From: Nematostella vectensis
Taxonomy: Eukaryota > Cnidaria > Anthozoa > Actiniaria > Edwardsiidae
Assembly: GCF_932526225.1 (NCBI RefSeq)
Contig: NC_064037.1
Location: 6,467,703 to 6,531,702 of the forward strand
Reading direction: 5' to 3'
DNA length: 64,000 bases
This document shows, one piece after another, positions 41,075-52,495 of this stretch. The notes beneath the pieces are model-generated. The model did not search any database. It saw only the letters and a program-made list of their open reading frames with translations, and was not told the origin of the DNA. Made by a program: the position numbers and the translations under genes. How positions within the stretch are numbered: position 1 is the stretch's first letter; every line of letters begins with the position of its first letter.

Positions 41075-43215
41075 CAACCCCAACCATACTGCCAGTATCC
41101 TACAAACCATACTACCAGTATACTACAATACCACAACCATACTGCCAGTATCCTACAATACCGCAACCATACTACCAGTATCCTACCAACCATACTACCA
41201 GTATACTACAATACCACAACCATACTGCCAGTATCCTACAATACCGCAACCATACTGCCAGTATACTACAATACCACAACCATACTGCCAGTATCCTACA
41301 ATACCCCAACCATACTGCCAGTATCCTACAAACCCCAACCATACTGCCAGTATCCTACAAACCCCTAACCATACTACCAGTATCCTACAATACCCCAACC
41401 ATACTGCCAGTATCCAACAATACCCCAACCATACTACCAGTATCCAACAATACCCCAACCATACTACCAGTATCCAACAATACCCCAACCATACTACCAA
41501 TATCCTACTATACCGCAACCATACTGCCAGTATACCACAACACCCCAACCATACTGCCAGTATCCTACAATACCTCAACCATACTACCAGTATCCTACAA
41601 TATCCCAACCATACTACCAGTATCCTACAATACCCCAACCATACTACCAATATCCTACAATAGTGCAACCATACTGCCAGTATCCTACAATACCGCAACC
41701 ATACTGCCAGTATACTACAATACCGCAACCATACTGCCAGTATCCTACAATACCCCAACCATACTGCCAGTATCCTACAATACCCCAACCATACTACCAG
41801 TATCCTACAATACCCCAACCATACTGCCAGTATCCTACAATACCCCAACCATACTACCAGTATCCTACAATACCCCAACCATACTACCAGTATCCTACAA
41901 TACCCCAACCATACTGCCAGTATCCTACAACACCCCAACCATACTGCCAGTATCCTACAATACCGCAACCATACTACCAGTATACTACAATACCACAACC
42001 ATACTGCCAGTATCCTACAATACCCCAACCATACTGCCAGTATCCTACAATACCCCAACCATACTACCAGTATCCTACAATACCGCAACCATACTGCCAG
42101 TATCCTACAATACCCCAACCATACTACCAGTATCCTACAATACCGCAACCATACTGCCAGTATCCAACAATACCCCAACCATACTACCAGTATCCAACAA
42201 TACCCCAACCATACTACCAATATCCTACTATACCGCAACCATACTGCCAGTATACCACAACACCCAAACCATACTGCCAGTATCCTACAATACCCCAACC
42301 ATACTACCAGTATCCTACAATACCCCAACCATACTACCAGTATCCTACAATACCCCAACCATACTACCAGTATCCTACAATAGTGCAACCATACTGCCAG
42401 TATCCTACAATACCGCAACCATACTGCCAGTATACTACAATACCGCAACCATACTGCCAGTATCCTACAATACCCCAACCATACTACCAGTATCCTACAA
42501 TACCCCAACCATACTGCCAGTATCCTACAATACCCCAACCATACTACCAGTATCCTACAATACCCCAACCATACTGCCAGTATCCTACAATACCCCAACC
42601 ATACTACCAGTATCCTACAATACCCCAACCATACTACCAGTATCCTACAATACCCCAACCATACTGCCAGTATCCTACAATACCCCAACCATACTACCAG
42701 TATCCTACAATACCGCAACCATACTGCCAGTATCCTACAATACCCCAACCATACTGCCAGTATCCCACAATACCTGGGGACCATACCAGTATCCCATCTG
42801 GGGACCATACCATTGGTATCCCACAATGCCATACTACCAGTATCCCACAATACCGAACCGGTATCCCAGAATTTCCCCAATCATACTACAAGTATCCCAC
42901 ATAATACCCCAACCATACTACCAGTTTCCTGCAATACCCCAGCCAAACTACTACTATCCCACAATACCCCAGCCAAATTACCAGTATCCCACAATACCTC
43001 AACCATACTACCAGTATCTCGCAGTACCTTGCGACCAAACTACCAGTATCCCACAATGCCTTGTGACTATACTACCAGAATCCAACAATACCCCAGCCAA
43101 ACTACCAGTATTTAACATTACCGGCAACCATACTACCAATACCCACAATACCTTGGTGACGATACTACCATTATCCAAAAAATCCCCGACCATGCTACCA
43201 GTGTTACACAATACA
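41075..43215. repeat. 30-bp satellite array
   Basis: About seventy copies of a 30-bp unit close to ATACTRCCAGTATCCTACAATACCCCAACC, very regular to about 42770 and then increasingly degenerate to about 43215. Because the unit is a multiple of three and lacks stops, several plus frames and one minus frame stay open for up to 757 codons. Codon usage and repeat structure give no support for translation. Blocks of several units recur together (for example the block with TAGTGCAACC at 41661 and 42381), so it has higher-order structure. Confidence 0.96.
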
Positions 43216-43572
43216 AGACGACATTCTATACAAAATGATAATAAAAATGGTCAAAGAGAACGATTGCTTAAAAAAAGTGTTCTAACTCATAGAAGAAATC
43301 GCTCTTCTGCCACGTAATTTAAAATTGAAAACACGCTATTTAGACATACAAAAGGTAATCGACAATGAGGGTCCGCAAATGTTAGCGGACGTGCTATAAA
43401 CTAAACTATGGAAATCGTCAACTATCAAGGGTGCCATGGCCAGTCGCTATTTTATATAAAGCAGAACAAACAGACAAACGTTCTGGTAAGATTACATTTT
43501 AGATTCTTAAGATTTTTGGTGCAAGTCTTAGTCATGGCCACGTGATCTTGATTATGCAAAAAGAATGACTGA

Positions 43573-43972
43573 TTACTGCTGCTCGTGATGTTCTTTTGAA
43601 ATGCTAAAGTCGTCGCCATTCATCACGTGACTGTTGCCTGAAGCATCCTCAACCTTTACGGTCGGGAAAAATGTGATAAACCCCTTTTCACCACAGGCAT
43701 CCCGAGCCATCTCCTGCAAGCTGCGCTTGGTTCGCGGGTGTATGAAATCTGGAGTGACATCAGCAAGGGGGATAATGACGTGGGCATGCTTAAGAGTATC
43801 TGGGTCAGGCAAAGACCACGTGGTGCTGGATGAACCAATGGGAAGACAGTATTGGATTTCCTTGGAGCCATTGAATGATATATCCAGGTCAATGGTCCGC
43901 GGTGCATTCTTGTTATTTTTATCTCTCTCTCGGCCGAGACTCTTCTCAATCTGGAGAAGGACTTGCTTTAGA
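43573..43972 (-). CDS. FolK (HPPK) C-terminal exon
   Basis: The acceptor GTTCTCTTGCAG precedes 43972. The 132-codon exon has the pyrophosphokinase signature APRTIDLDISF, then LPDPDTLKHAHVIIPLADVTPDFIHP, and ends HHEQQ-stop. The two Asp residues of the DLD motif that bind magnesium are present. No FolP (dihydropteroate synthase) domain follows, unlike the trifunctional fungal enzyme. Confidence 0.85.
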
Positions 43973-46900
43973 CTGCAAGAGAACATTTACTATGTATGAA
44001 TGTGACAGCAAAGAAAAAGAGGTTGTAAAGAAAAAGGAACAAGCAGGAGTAGGGAGGGAAGGGGCTTCCAACTAATACAGCGCAAACCCGAACTACGCGC
44101 AACCCAGCACTACGCGCAAACCCTGGCCTACGCGCAACTTGGACTACGCGTAACCCTGGACAACGCGCAACCCTGGACAACGCGCAACCCTGGACAACGC
44201 TCAACCCTGGACAACGCTCAACTCCAGACTACACGTAACCCCAGACTACGCGTAACCCCAGACTACGCGTAACCCTGGACTACGCGTAACCCCAGACTAC
44301 GCGTAACCCTGGACTACGCGCAACTTGGACTACGCGCAACTTGGACTACGCGCAAAACTGGACAACGCGTAACCCCAGACTACGCGCAACCCCAGACTAC
44401 GCGCAACCCCAGACTACGCGCAACCCCAGACTACGCGCAACCCCAGACTACGCGCAACCCCAGACTACGCGCAACCCCAGACTACGCGCAACCCTGGACT
44501 ACGCGTAACCCTGGACTACGCGCAACTTGGACTACGCGCAGCCCTGGACAACGCGTAACCCCAGACTACGCGCAACCCCAGACTACGCGCAACCCCAGAC
44601 TACGCGCAACCCCAGACTACGCGAAATCCATAGACTATGCGCAACCCAAAACTACGCGTAAATCCGGACCACAAGCAACTCCTGATTATGGGCAACTCTT
44701 TTAATAACGCGCAACCCCGGATTAAGCGCACTCCAGGATTATGCGCACTCCAGGATTATGCGCAACCCCGGAATATGCGCAACCCTGGACTACGCGTAAC
44801 CCCGGAGTACGCGTAACCCCGGACTACGCGCAACTCGGACTACGCGCAACCCTTGGACTACGCGCATCTCCAGCCTACGCGCAACCCCGGACTAAAAGCA
44901 ACCCCTGACCACGCGCAACCCCGGACTACGCGCAACCCAAAACTACGCGCAACCCCTGAACTCGGACTACGCTCAAACCCTAGACTACGCGCAACTCGGA
45001 CTACGCTCAAACCCTAGACTACGCACAACCCCAGATGACGCGCAACGCTGGACAACGCTCAACCCCAGAATACGAGCAAACCCCAGACTACGCGCAACCC
45101 AGAACTAGGCGCAACCCCAGATTACACGCAGCCCCATAATACGCGCAACCCTGGACAGCGCGCAACCCCAGACTACGCACACTCCCAGACTACGCGTAAC
45201 CCCAGACTACGCGTAACCCCAGACTACGCGTAACCCCAGAATACGCGTAACCCCAGAATACGCGCAACCCCAGAATACGCGCAACCCCACACTACGCACA
45301 ACCCAGGACTAGGCGCAACCCCAGATTACACGCAGCCCATTAATACGCGCAACCCTGGACAACGCGCAACCCCAGACTACGCACAACCACATACTACGCG
45401 CAACCCCAGAATACGCGTAACCCCAGACTACGCGTAACCCCAGACTACGCGTAACCCCAGACTATGCGTAACCCCAGAATACGCGCAACCCTGGACAATG
45501 CACAACTTGGACTATGCGCGACTCGGACTGCCAGATAAGTCAGATTACATAATAACTCTAGCTCGAAAATTCGACAATTTCGAAGGAGAATGAGTAAAGG
45601 AGGAGTAGATGACGGTTGAGGGGAAGGGGTAGAGGGAAGGAGAAGGTCGGTGAGGTGAAGGAGGAGGAAGCGATACCGAAGGTCGGTGAGGTGAAGGAGG
45701 AGGAAGCGATACTGGAGGGATTGTAAGATGATAAAAGTCTTCCACAAGTTTTTCATTCTAGAAAAACAGGTTTTCTGTTACACCTACACAACCTACCCGC
45801 AGCCACAGCCTCGATCAGATTATACCTGAAAGAAAACCGGATCCTGTTGTTTTTTAAAGAGTTCTTGTCAGCCACATCTTCTTTGTTGTTTTCTAACACG
45901 AGTAATGGGGGGGAAATGTAAATAGCCAACTGAAAACGTTTTTTTAATATATTATTAGTTTAGCAAATGATCTATTTGCGTCTGGTGGATCATGGCCGAA
46001 TTGGGATATTAATAATATAAGTATTAGCGCGAGGAGATTAAAACTACGATAACCATGATAGGCCTTTTTTATTCTTTCGTGAGATAACTGGGATAATGTC
46101 ACGCAATACTCACGCACTGCTATGGAATTTAATTCACGCAATATTCTTGTTGTTACGGAATTCAATATACGCAATACTCTTGTTGTTACGGAATTCAATA
46201 CATGCAATACTCACGCACTATTGTGGAATTCAATACATCCAATACTCTTGTGGCACGAATACCTAAGAGTATGCAAATCTAGCGTATAAATTCAGTGTGT
46301 GAGTTGATTTACAGTCCTGAATAAATATCTGAAAACGAAGTAGAACTCTGATTTGTGAGTCGAAAAACACGCACACTAGTCTACGCACGGGCTATAGGAT
46401 AATTTTACTCCGAATAAAGCAGGAATTCTTACCAGTGTGGTTTTGTTTCCTTATTCGCTCATTTTCTTATTCAAATCCGGGAGGATTTGGATACTGTTTC
46501 GATTTGAAACAGTATTTAGGCCCCAGGGGGCTACTCCCTATATCCATCGGACGGGGATCATCATCGTATCTTTTAGGGTGTAAATTTGGAGCCTTGGTTA
46601 TCTTTTAGTCAATCGGTGTTTTTAGATCACTAACCCACAGGAGACGATAATTGATCGCGAGCTTAACAATGATCTCATGTTTTGTTTTTATTACAAATTA
46701 TTTACGTTTGCTTGAGGTATTTTTTAGGGGGTGAATTCATGCCATAACAAGAGGAAACTAAAAAGAGTTTCGCTAACTCAGAAGGCAGGAGACCTTTCGG
46801 ATTATAAGGTTAGAAATATTTTTATACCTTCATTATTTAACATAAATTGGGGATTCATTTTTGTTTATTTTATAGAGAAATCGCTGACAAAGTATCCTAA

Positions 46901-49239
46901 TTCCCGCGAATAAACCAAACCTCGGGCCGTGATGTCGTTTTTGCTTTGCGCCCCGTAATTTATCGGTATTATAATTACTTACTACTACTAAACCAAATCT
47001 CGGGGCGAGTTGTCGTTTTTGCTTTGCGCCCCGTAATTTATCGGTTTTATAATTACTTACTACTAGTAAACCAAATCTCGGGGCGAGTTGTCGTTTTTGC
47101 TATGCGCCCCGTAATTTATCGGTATTATAATTACTTACTACTAGTAAACCCAATCTCGGGGCGAGTTGTCATTTTTGCTTTACGCCCCGTGATTTCTTGG
47201 TACTAGTAAACCAAATCTCGGGGCGGGTTGTCGTTTTTGCTTTACGCCCCATAATTTATCGGTATTATAATTACTTACTACTAGTAAATCAAATCTCGGG
47301 GCGAGTTGTCATTTTCGCTTTACGCCCCGTAATTTATCGGTATTACAATTACTTAGTACTAGTAAACCAAATCTCGGGGCGAGTTGTCGTTTTTGCTTTA
47401 CGCCCCGTAATTTATCGGTATTAAAATTACTTACTACTAGTAAACCAAATCTCGGGGCGAGTTGTCATTTTTGCTTTACGCCCCGTAATTTCTTGATACT
47501 AGTAAACCAAATCTCGGGGCGAGTTGTCGTTTTTGCTTAACGCCCTGTAATTTATCGGTATTATAATTACTTACTACTAGTAAACCAAATCTCGGGGCGA
47601 GTTGTCATTTTTGCTTTACGCCCCGTAATTTCTTGGTATTAAAATTACTTACTACTAGTAAACCAAATCTCGGGGCGAGTTGTCATTTTTGCTTTACGCC
47701 CCGTAATTTCTTGATACTAGTAAACCAAATCTCGGGGCGAGTTGTCGTTTTTGCTTAACGCCCTGTAATTTATCGGTATTATAATTACTTACTACTAGTA
47801 AACCAAATCTCGGGGCGAGTTGTCATTTTTGCTTTACGCCCCGTAATTTCTTGGTACTAGTAAACCAAATCTCGGGGCGAATTGTCGTTTTTGCTTTACG
47901 CCCCGTAATTTATCGGTATTATAATTACTTACTACTAGTAAACCAAATCTCGGGGCGAGTTGTCATTTTTGCTTTACGCCCCGTAATTTCTTGGTACTAG
48001 TAAACCAAATCTAGGGGCGAATTGTCGTTTTTGCTTTACGCCCCGCAATTTATCGGTATTATAATTACTTAGTACTAGTAAAACAAATCTCTGGGCGTGT
48101 TGTCGTTTTTGCTTTACGCCCCGTAATTTATCGGTGTTATAATTCATTATTACTAGTAAACCGAATCTCGGGGCGAGTTGTCATTTTTGCTTTACGCCCC
48201 GTGATTTCTTGGTACTAATAAACCAAATCTCGGGGCGAGTTGTCGTTTTTGCTTTGCGCCCCGTAATTTATCGGTATTATAATTACTTAGTAAAAGTAAA
48301 CCAAATCTCGGGGCGAGTTGTCGTTTTTGCTTTGCGCCACGTAATTTATCGGTATTATAATTACTTAGTACTAGTAAACCAAATCTCGGGGCGAGTTGTC
48401 ATTTTTGCTTTACGCCCCGTAATTTCTTGGTACTAGTAAACCAAATCTAGGGTCGAATTGTCGTTTTTGCTTTACGCCCCGTAATTTATCGGTATTATAA
48501 TTACTTAGTAATAGTAAACCAAATCTCGGGGCGAGTTGTCGTTTTTGCTTTGCGCCCCGTAATTTATTGGTATTATAAATTCCTTAGTACTAGTAAACCA
48601 AATATCGGGGCGAGTTGTCGTTTTTGCTTTGCGCCCCGTAATTTATTGGTATTATAAATTCCTTAGTACTAGTAAACCAAATATCGGGGCGAGTTGTCAT
48701 TTTTGCTTTACGCCCCGTAATTCATAGGTATTATAATTATTCATTACTAGTAAACCAAATCTCGGTGCGTGTTGTCGTGTTTGCTTAATGAATTTCATTT
48801 ATTAGTATAGTTATTGTTATACTAGTAAACCAAATGTCGGGGCGAGTTGTCAGATTGCTTTCTCGCCCCGAAATTTTGTTTACTAGTATGTTTTTTCTAT
48901 AAAATTTTAAAATTCTATAAAATTTCATAATAATACCACTAAACTTTCTCGCCCCCAATTTTATTTACTAGTACTAGTAAGTTAATTTGCTAACTTAGCT
49001 AATATATGAAGTTGCGCAGTTGTGTTTTTTACGTACCTTTTGTTTTCCAAATGAAACATGATGTCTTTAGTTAGGCATTTTAGATTTATAGTATTCTCAA
49101 CGCAGTCCGATTCGCCTGCTTTCTTTAGATCTGTTTTTAACACAACAGTGACCTTGAGATCTTGCAGCTTGCCAATCTCGTGTGGGCTAAACCCTACTTG
49201 TGTGCGCACAGAAAGCTTGCTCACGACGAGCTCGTCCAT
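43573..49239 (-). CDS. FolB-FolK folate-biosynthesis locus (dihydroneopterin aldolase + HPPK), split by satellites
   Basis: Minus-strand exons with two folate-pathway domains. Exon 49239-49037 begins MDELVVSKLSVRTQVGF and matches dihydroneopterin aldolase (FolB), including SPHEIGKLQDLKV; it ends AAAAG|GTACGT. Exon 45825-45797 continues in phase as YNLIEAVAA (the conserved Glu). Exon 43972-43573 encodes the C-terminal half of HPPK (FolK): LLQIEKSLGRER, NAPRTIDLDISF, the LP-DP and HP motifs, and a stop. The C-terminal third of FolB and the N-terminal half of FolK (with the GSN motif) should lie in 43973-45796, but that stretch is mostly satellite and I find no such exon. The locus may be broken, the array may hide or have replaced exons, or these may be two separate gene fragments. 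Animals are generally held not to make folate de novo, so the presence of these domains is unusual. Confidence 0.75.
44085..45535. repeat. ~17-bp satellite (ACTACGCGCAACCCCAG)
   Basis: About eighty imperfect copies of ACTACGCGYAACCCCAG with CTTGGACTACGCG and CCTGGACAACGCG variants. It lies between the FolB and FolK exons, where the missing middle of the gene should be. It is CpG-rich, unlike the AT-rich flanks. Confidence 0.96.
45598..45720. repeat. Two-copy tandem duplication, GGTCGGTGAGGTGAAGGAGG
   Basis: A ~34-bp block is repeated at 45646 and 45680 in a purine-rich stretch next to the small FolB exon. The minus-strand open frame through it (PPPSPHRPS) is low complexity and does not look like FolB or FolK. 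Confidence 0.8.
46110..46255. repeat. Four copies of a ~36-bp repeat
   Basis: Units resemble ACGCAATACTC..TTGTTGTTACGGAATTCAATAC. It lies in the FolB intron. No gene. Confidence 0.85.
46256..46904. other. Unique FolB intron sequence
   Basis: Includes a short inverted motif ATACTGTTTCGATTTGAAACAGTAT at 46491-46515. A 60-codon plus frame (46731-46913) is unrecognised and unlikely to be a gene. Confidence 0.4.
46905..48965. repeat. 78/62-bp satellite with two unit types
   Basis: About 28 units begin TACTAGTAAACCAAATCTCG. Each holds GGGGCG and, ~25 bases later, CGCCCC, so every unit can form a GC stem. Long units (78 bp) have GTTGTCGTTTTT and end TTTATCGGTATTATAATTAC; short units (62 bp) have GTTGTCATTTTT and end TTTCTTGG. 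The two types are intermixed in recurring patterns, that is, a higher-order repeat. It decays at the right end (48750-48965) and lies in the FolB intron. Confidence 0.96.
49037..49239 (-). CDS. FolB (dihydroneopterin aldolase) first exon
   Basis: 67 codons from ATG. FolB-type features are the substrate-loop Glu in SPHEIGKLQ and the SDCVENTIN segment. The residue after the TIN is Leu where aldolases commonly have Tyr (VNY), which could weaken catalysis. The start has no upstream in-frame alternative before the palindrome at 49.37 kb. Confidence 0.8.
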
Positions 49240-49363
49240 CCCTAGCTTGTTTAGACTCAGCCCGTATAGAAAGATAATTAATGATTCTTTGTCTCTGCAT
49301 AACTTAAGACTTAGACGGTTTAGCGGTGGCTATTATATGCAACTAGCCGCTTCAGTGGTTTTT

Positions 49364-49396
49364 GTGACGAAAGGCCTTATAAGGCCTCTTCGTCAC
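49364..49396. promoter_or_regulatory. Palindrome with central TTATAA upstream of FolB
   Basis: AGGCCTTATAAGGCCT (49372-49387) is a perfect 16-bp palindrome inside a longer imperfect one (GTGACGA...TTCGTCAC). It lies about 130 bp upstream of the FolB start codon on the minus strand, so the TATAA could serve as a core promoter. It may equally be a transposon end. Confidence 0.4.
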
Positions 49397-50265
49397 TATG
49401 CTATCGCGCGGATAAATAAGAGTGTAACCATTTCACTTCTACCAGGCGTTCCTGGTAGTATCTTTAGCACGTGATAGTCTTTTATAACGATCGAAGTAAT
49501 TTCGGATTTATAAGAGACCATACGAAATCAGACGAATGAAAGGAAACGATTTGTCCTCGCCATGTGCGTTCTCTTCATCTTTGATCGTCGATGCGTTAGT
49601 GCTTTCACAGGTAGCCCAGGCAATGGTTTCGAAGCTTGTTCGTAGCTTGGAATCGGCTGTTATTCTTAGAGGTAAAACGAGTGGATTGAAGTCGCGATTT
49701 TTTGTGAAACATTGCCAATAAAATTGCCTTACAACTTAGAACATGACTTGTTGTTGTCATATTTGTGTGTAATATACGATTTTGGGGGGTTTTCGTAACG
49801 GAATATATGACTTCTCTCCCCCTACTAAGGAAAGAAACAAGGTTGGAGGCGCCATTTTCGGTAGCACTCAAATACCGTCGAAATTCGCGAGGAAAATACA
49901 ACAAACGAAATATTTTTATCCCGCAGACCTATGCCAGGGTACACTTACATTCGATATGTGGCAAAACATCCGAGCTAAATTATTTTCCCTGGCCGTTAGC
50001 CATTTTTTAAAACGAGTAAGCAGCGATTTGAATCCTTGACCGGCGCCGTTGGACAATTAGGTACGCTCGGCTGAACACGGGAGCGAAGCAAACTATTATT
50101 AGCTTACTAAACGTTACCGACCTAAAAATAGGAAGAGTATTATTTGCTTCTAGATCTGCGGCGCGCATATATCTCTCCAAGAGTGTAACAGGGTAGTATC
50201 TAGATGGTAACCTTTTTATGTACACATACTTCCAATCCCGGTATATATCTGTCTTAGACTTTAAA
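49397..50265. other. Spacer between FolB and the DIRS element
   Basis: Short frames only, including overlapping frames at 49536-50039 with no recognisable domain. A short inverted element may end near 49470. Confidence 0.35.
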
Positions 50266-50269
50266 ACCC

Positions 50270-52495
50270 TTAGTTCCTGAGCCGACCCGCGTCCTTTTTC
50301 TGTTCTGGGACAGCGCCCTTCAGCTTCAATGGACCAGCGTCCTGGCTACTACGCATACGTGGTCTTACCAGTTTAAACTCCTGCCAGTGCTCATTCACTA
50401 ACTAGGGCCCGCGTCCCTTTTTCTTTGGGCCAGCGCCCTTCAGCCTCAACAGCGTCCTGGCTACTACATATTGTAGTAGCCATATGCCATGTGTCGCCAT
50501 AAAACCTGTCAGAACCGAAAATAGAATTGGTATTACGCCCGTGCCTCAGCACACCGAGACCTGCCACTTGTATGTGATCTACTACATAATCCTTAAATGT
50601 TCTTGACAATAATGGCCAGAAGTGCAAGGATGGCCAATATGGAATTACCAAAGTAACTGTAGCCTTGCAGTTGTATAGATAAAGAATTGCCCTGGCGATG
50701 ACACTCACTGGCGGGACAACTAAGCAGTTCTCTTTATTCAAATTCTGTACGAAGAAATCGACCCCCGTAGTGCCTGGATTCCAATGCCACGAGTAAAATC
50801 TTGGGATTTTGTTATTGTAATAATTAGCAAAATAGTCTATTGTATGAGGGCCCCAGAGGTTGTTAAGAGTATCAAAAAATTCTCGTGAAATCTGCCAATC
50901 ATCTATGTCAATAATACGACTAATGAAATCAGCTCTTTCAATTTCACTTCTGGGTATCCAGTTAATATTCAGTTCTATTATTTTTTCTGCACATGCATTG
51001 AAAATGTTTATCGCTATACGATGTAAATCGGGTCTCATACTTCTTACTTGAACAATTATGCATGCCGTCTCCGAAAAACACTTGATATAGCAACCCTCTA
51101 CCGAAGGTGTAAACGAGTTCAAAGCGAATTCAATGGCCGATAATTTCCTCCAAGTAGAGCTTCGGTTGCACTCGTTAGCTTCCCATTTGTTACAGATTTG
51201 TTCTCCATCTAAATCCATAACCGCCCCACAGCCGGTGCTACAAAGCGTCCAAATAAATAACATAATTTGAACTGCTAGGTATAGCCTCTATGCTTTTCAA
51301 ATTCAAGCGGCGTGTGTTATCCTTCCAAAACTTAAATTCTCTCGTACAGTACTCATCGACTAAGAACTTGATGTCCCAGCCTTGCGCAGCCGAAACTGAC
51401 ATGGCACAATGTCTGGTCATAATTCTTGCTATGTTACCAAATACCGGTCCAGCAGAAATTACTTTTCCAACAGAGGAAGCCAAGTGTCTAGCAGATACAA
51501 GCGCCCCGTGGCCAATGTTATTGTAAGTGTCGCCCCATGACAGGTTCTCCAATGGGGTTCTGGATTCCGGATCCTAGTGTGTGGATTCCGGATTCCATGT
51601 GGGTTTTTTCTCGTGGATTCCGGATTCCAGCAGCATGGATTCTGGATTCCATATCTCATTTTTTCATGGATTCCGGATTCCATATCTCATTTTTTCATGG
51701 ATTCCGGATCCCATATCTCATTTTTTCATGGATTCCGGATCCCATATCTCATTTTTTCATGGATTCCGGATTCCGGATTACCTGTCATGGGGCGAATAAT
51801 TCTTGCTATGTTACCAAATACCAGTCCAGCAGAAATTACGTTTCCAACAAAGGAAGCCAAGTGTCTAGCAGATACAAGCGCCCCGTGGCCAATGTTATTC
51901 AAGTGCTCTTCAATAGCATCGATTCTTTTATCAGAAATACTAATTGTTGCTTCTGCCGAGTTTCATATGATTCCCAGCCACTGTATAACACGGTTGCCAG
52001 ACAGACTTTTCTTCGTTTGTAACGAAACCCGCCTTGTGTAAATCAAATCTTATCATATCAGACACTTTAGCACAATCCGCAAAATTGTTCTCTAAGACCC
52101 AACCGTCGTCTAGGAATATTGCGATTTTGATGCCTTGAATACGCCAAAACTTCTCTGTAGGTTTTATACACTTAGTCAAAAATATATGGTGCAGTTGCTA
52201 ACCCAAACGGCAAAACCGTGAAAACAAATACCTGGGATTGTTTTCTCCATTCCAATGCCAGGAAAATCCAAGAAACTTTTGCGAATTTTTATGTATATCG
52301 ATATGATGATATCCGCTTTTATGGTCAAAGGAAATCATATAAGCATCTTTCTGGAAATAGGAACGCGCAACTTTCCAATCTTTATATTTAACTCCGTATT
52401 TCTTCAGAAAAGCTATATAAGAATCAACTTGTTGATTACCTGTGCACCAACTAATGAGGAGGTGTTATTCACCCCAGGGGAAAACCTATAAAACA
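50270..52495 (-). pseudogene. Decayed DIRS-type retroelement (reverse transcriptase-RNase H region)
   Basis: Minus strand. Near 52179-51940 the frame carries a reverse-transcriptase core IAIFLDDGWV with SDMIRFDLHKAGFV. Frame 51552-51238 continues with the connection region. Frame 51263-50391 has TGCGAVMD, SSTWRKLSAIEFAL, LHRIAINIFN and ADFISRIIDIDDW, then NLWGPHTIDYFANYYN and NCLVVPPVS, which are characteristic of DIRS elements. The usual acidic residues in the RNase H active strand are replaced (CFSETACII). Frames are broken between modules, and the tyrosine recombinase and gag parts are absent. A ~120-bp duplication (AGCGCCCTTCAGC..CAGCGTCCTGGCTACTAC) lies at its 3' end (50290-50465). Confidence 0.85.
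51531..51794. mobile_element. Small element with 15-bp inverted repeats and a minisatellite core
   Basis: CGCCCCATGACAGGT at 51531-51545 is exactly inverted at 51780-51794. The interior is mostly a 31-32-bp tandem repeat (GGATTCCGGATTCCATATCTCATTTTTTCAT). It interrupts the DIRS element, and the flanking 102 bp of DIRS sequence is present on both sides (51421-51522 and 51798-51899) with a few differences. Confidence 0.85.

Noticed and set aside
41044-43317. 757-codon plus-strand open frame and 561-codon minus-strand frame
   Set aside because: Both are consequences of a stop-free 30-bp satellite; frames are open in several registers at once and show no protein-level constraint.
45545-45756. 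Minus-strand Pro/Ser-rich frames considered as the missing FolB/FolK exon
   Set aside because: They encode a duplicated low-complexity peptide with no FolB or FolK motif, and the only nearby acceptor gives a stop in the required phase.
46946-48436. Repeated NQISGRVVVFALRPVIYRYYNYL frames
   Set aside because: Translation of the 78/62-bp satellite; interrupted wherever 62-bp units change the frame.
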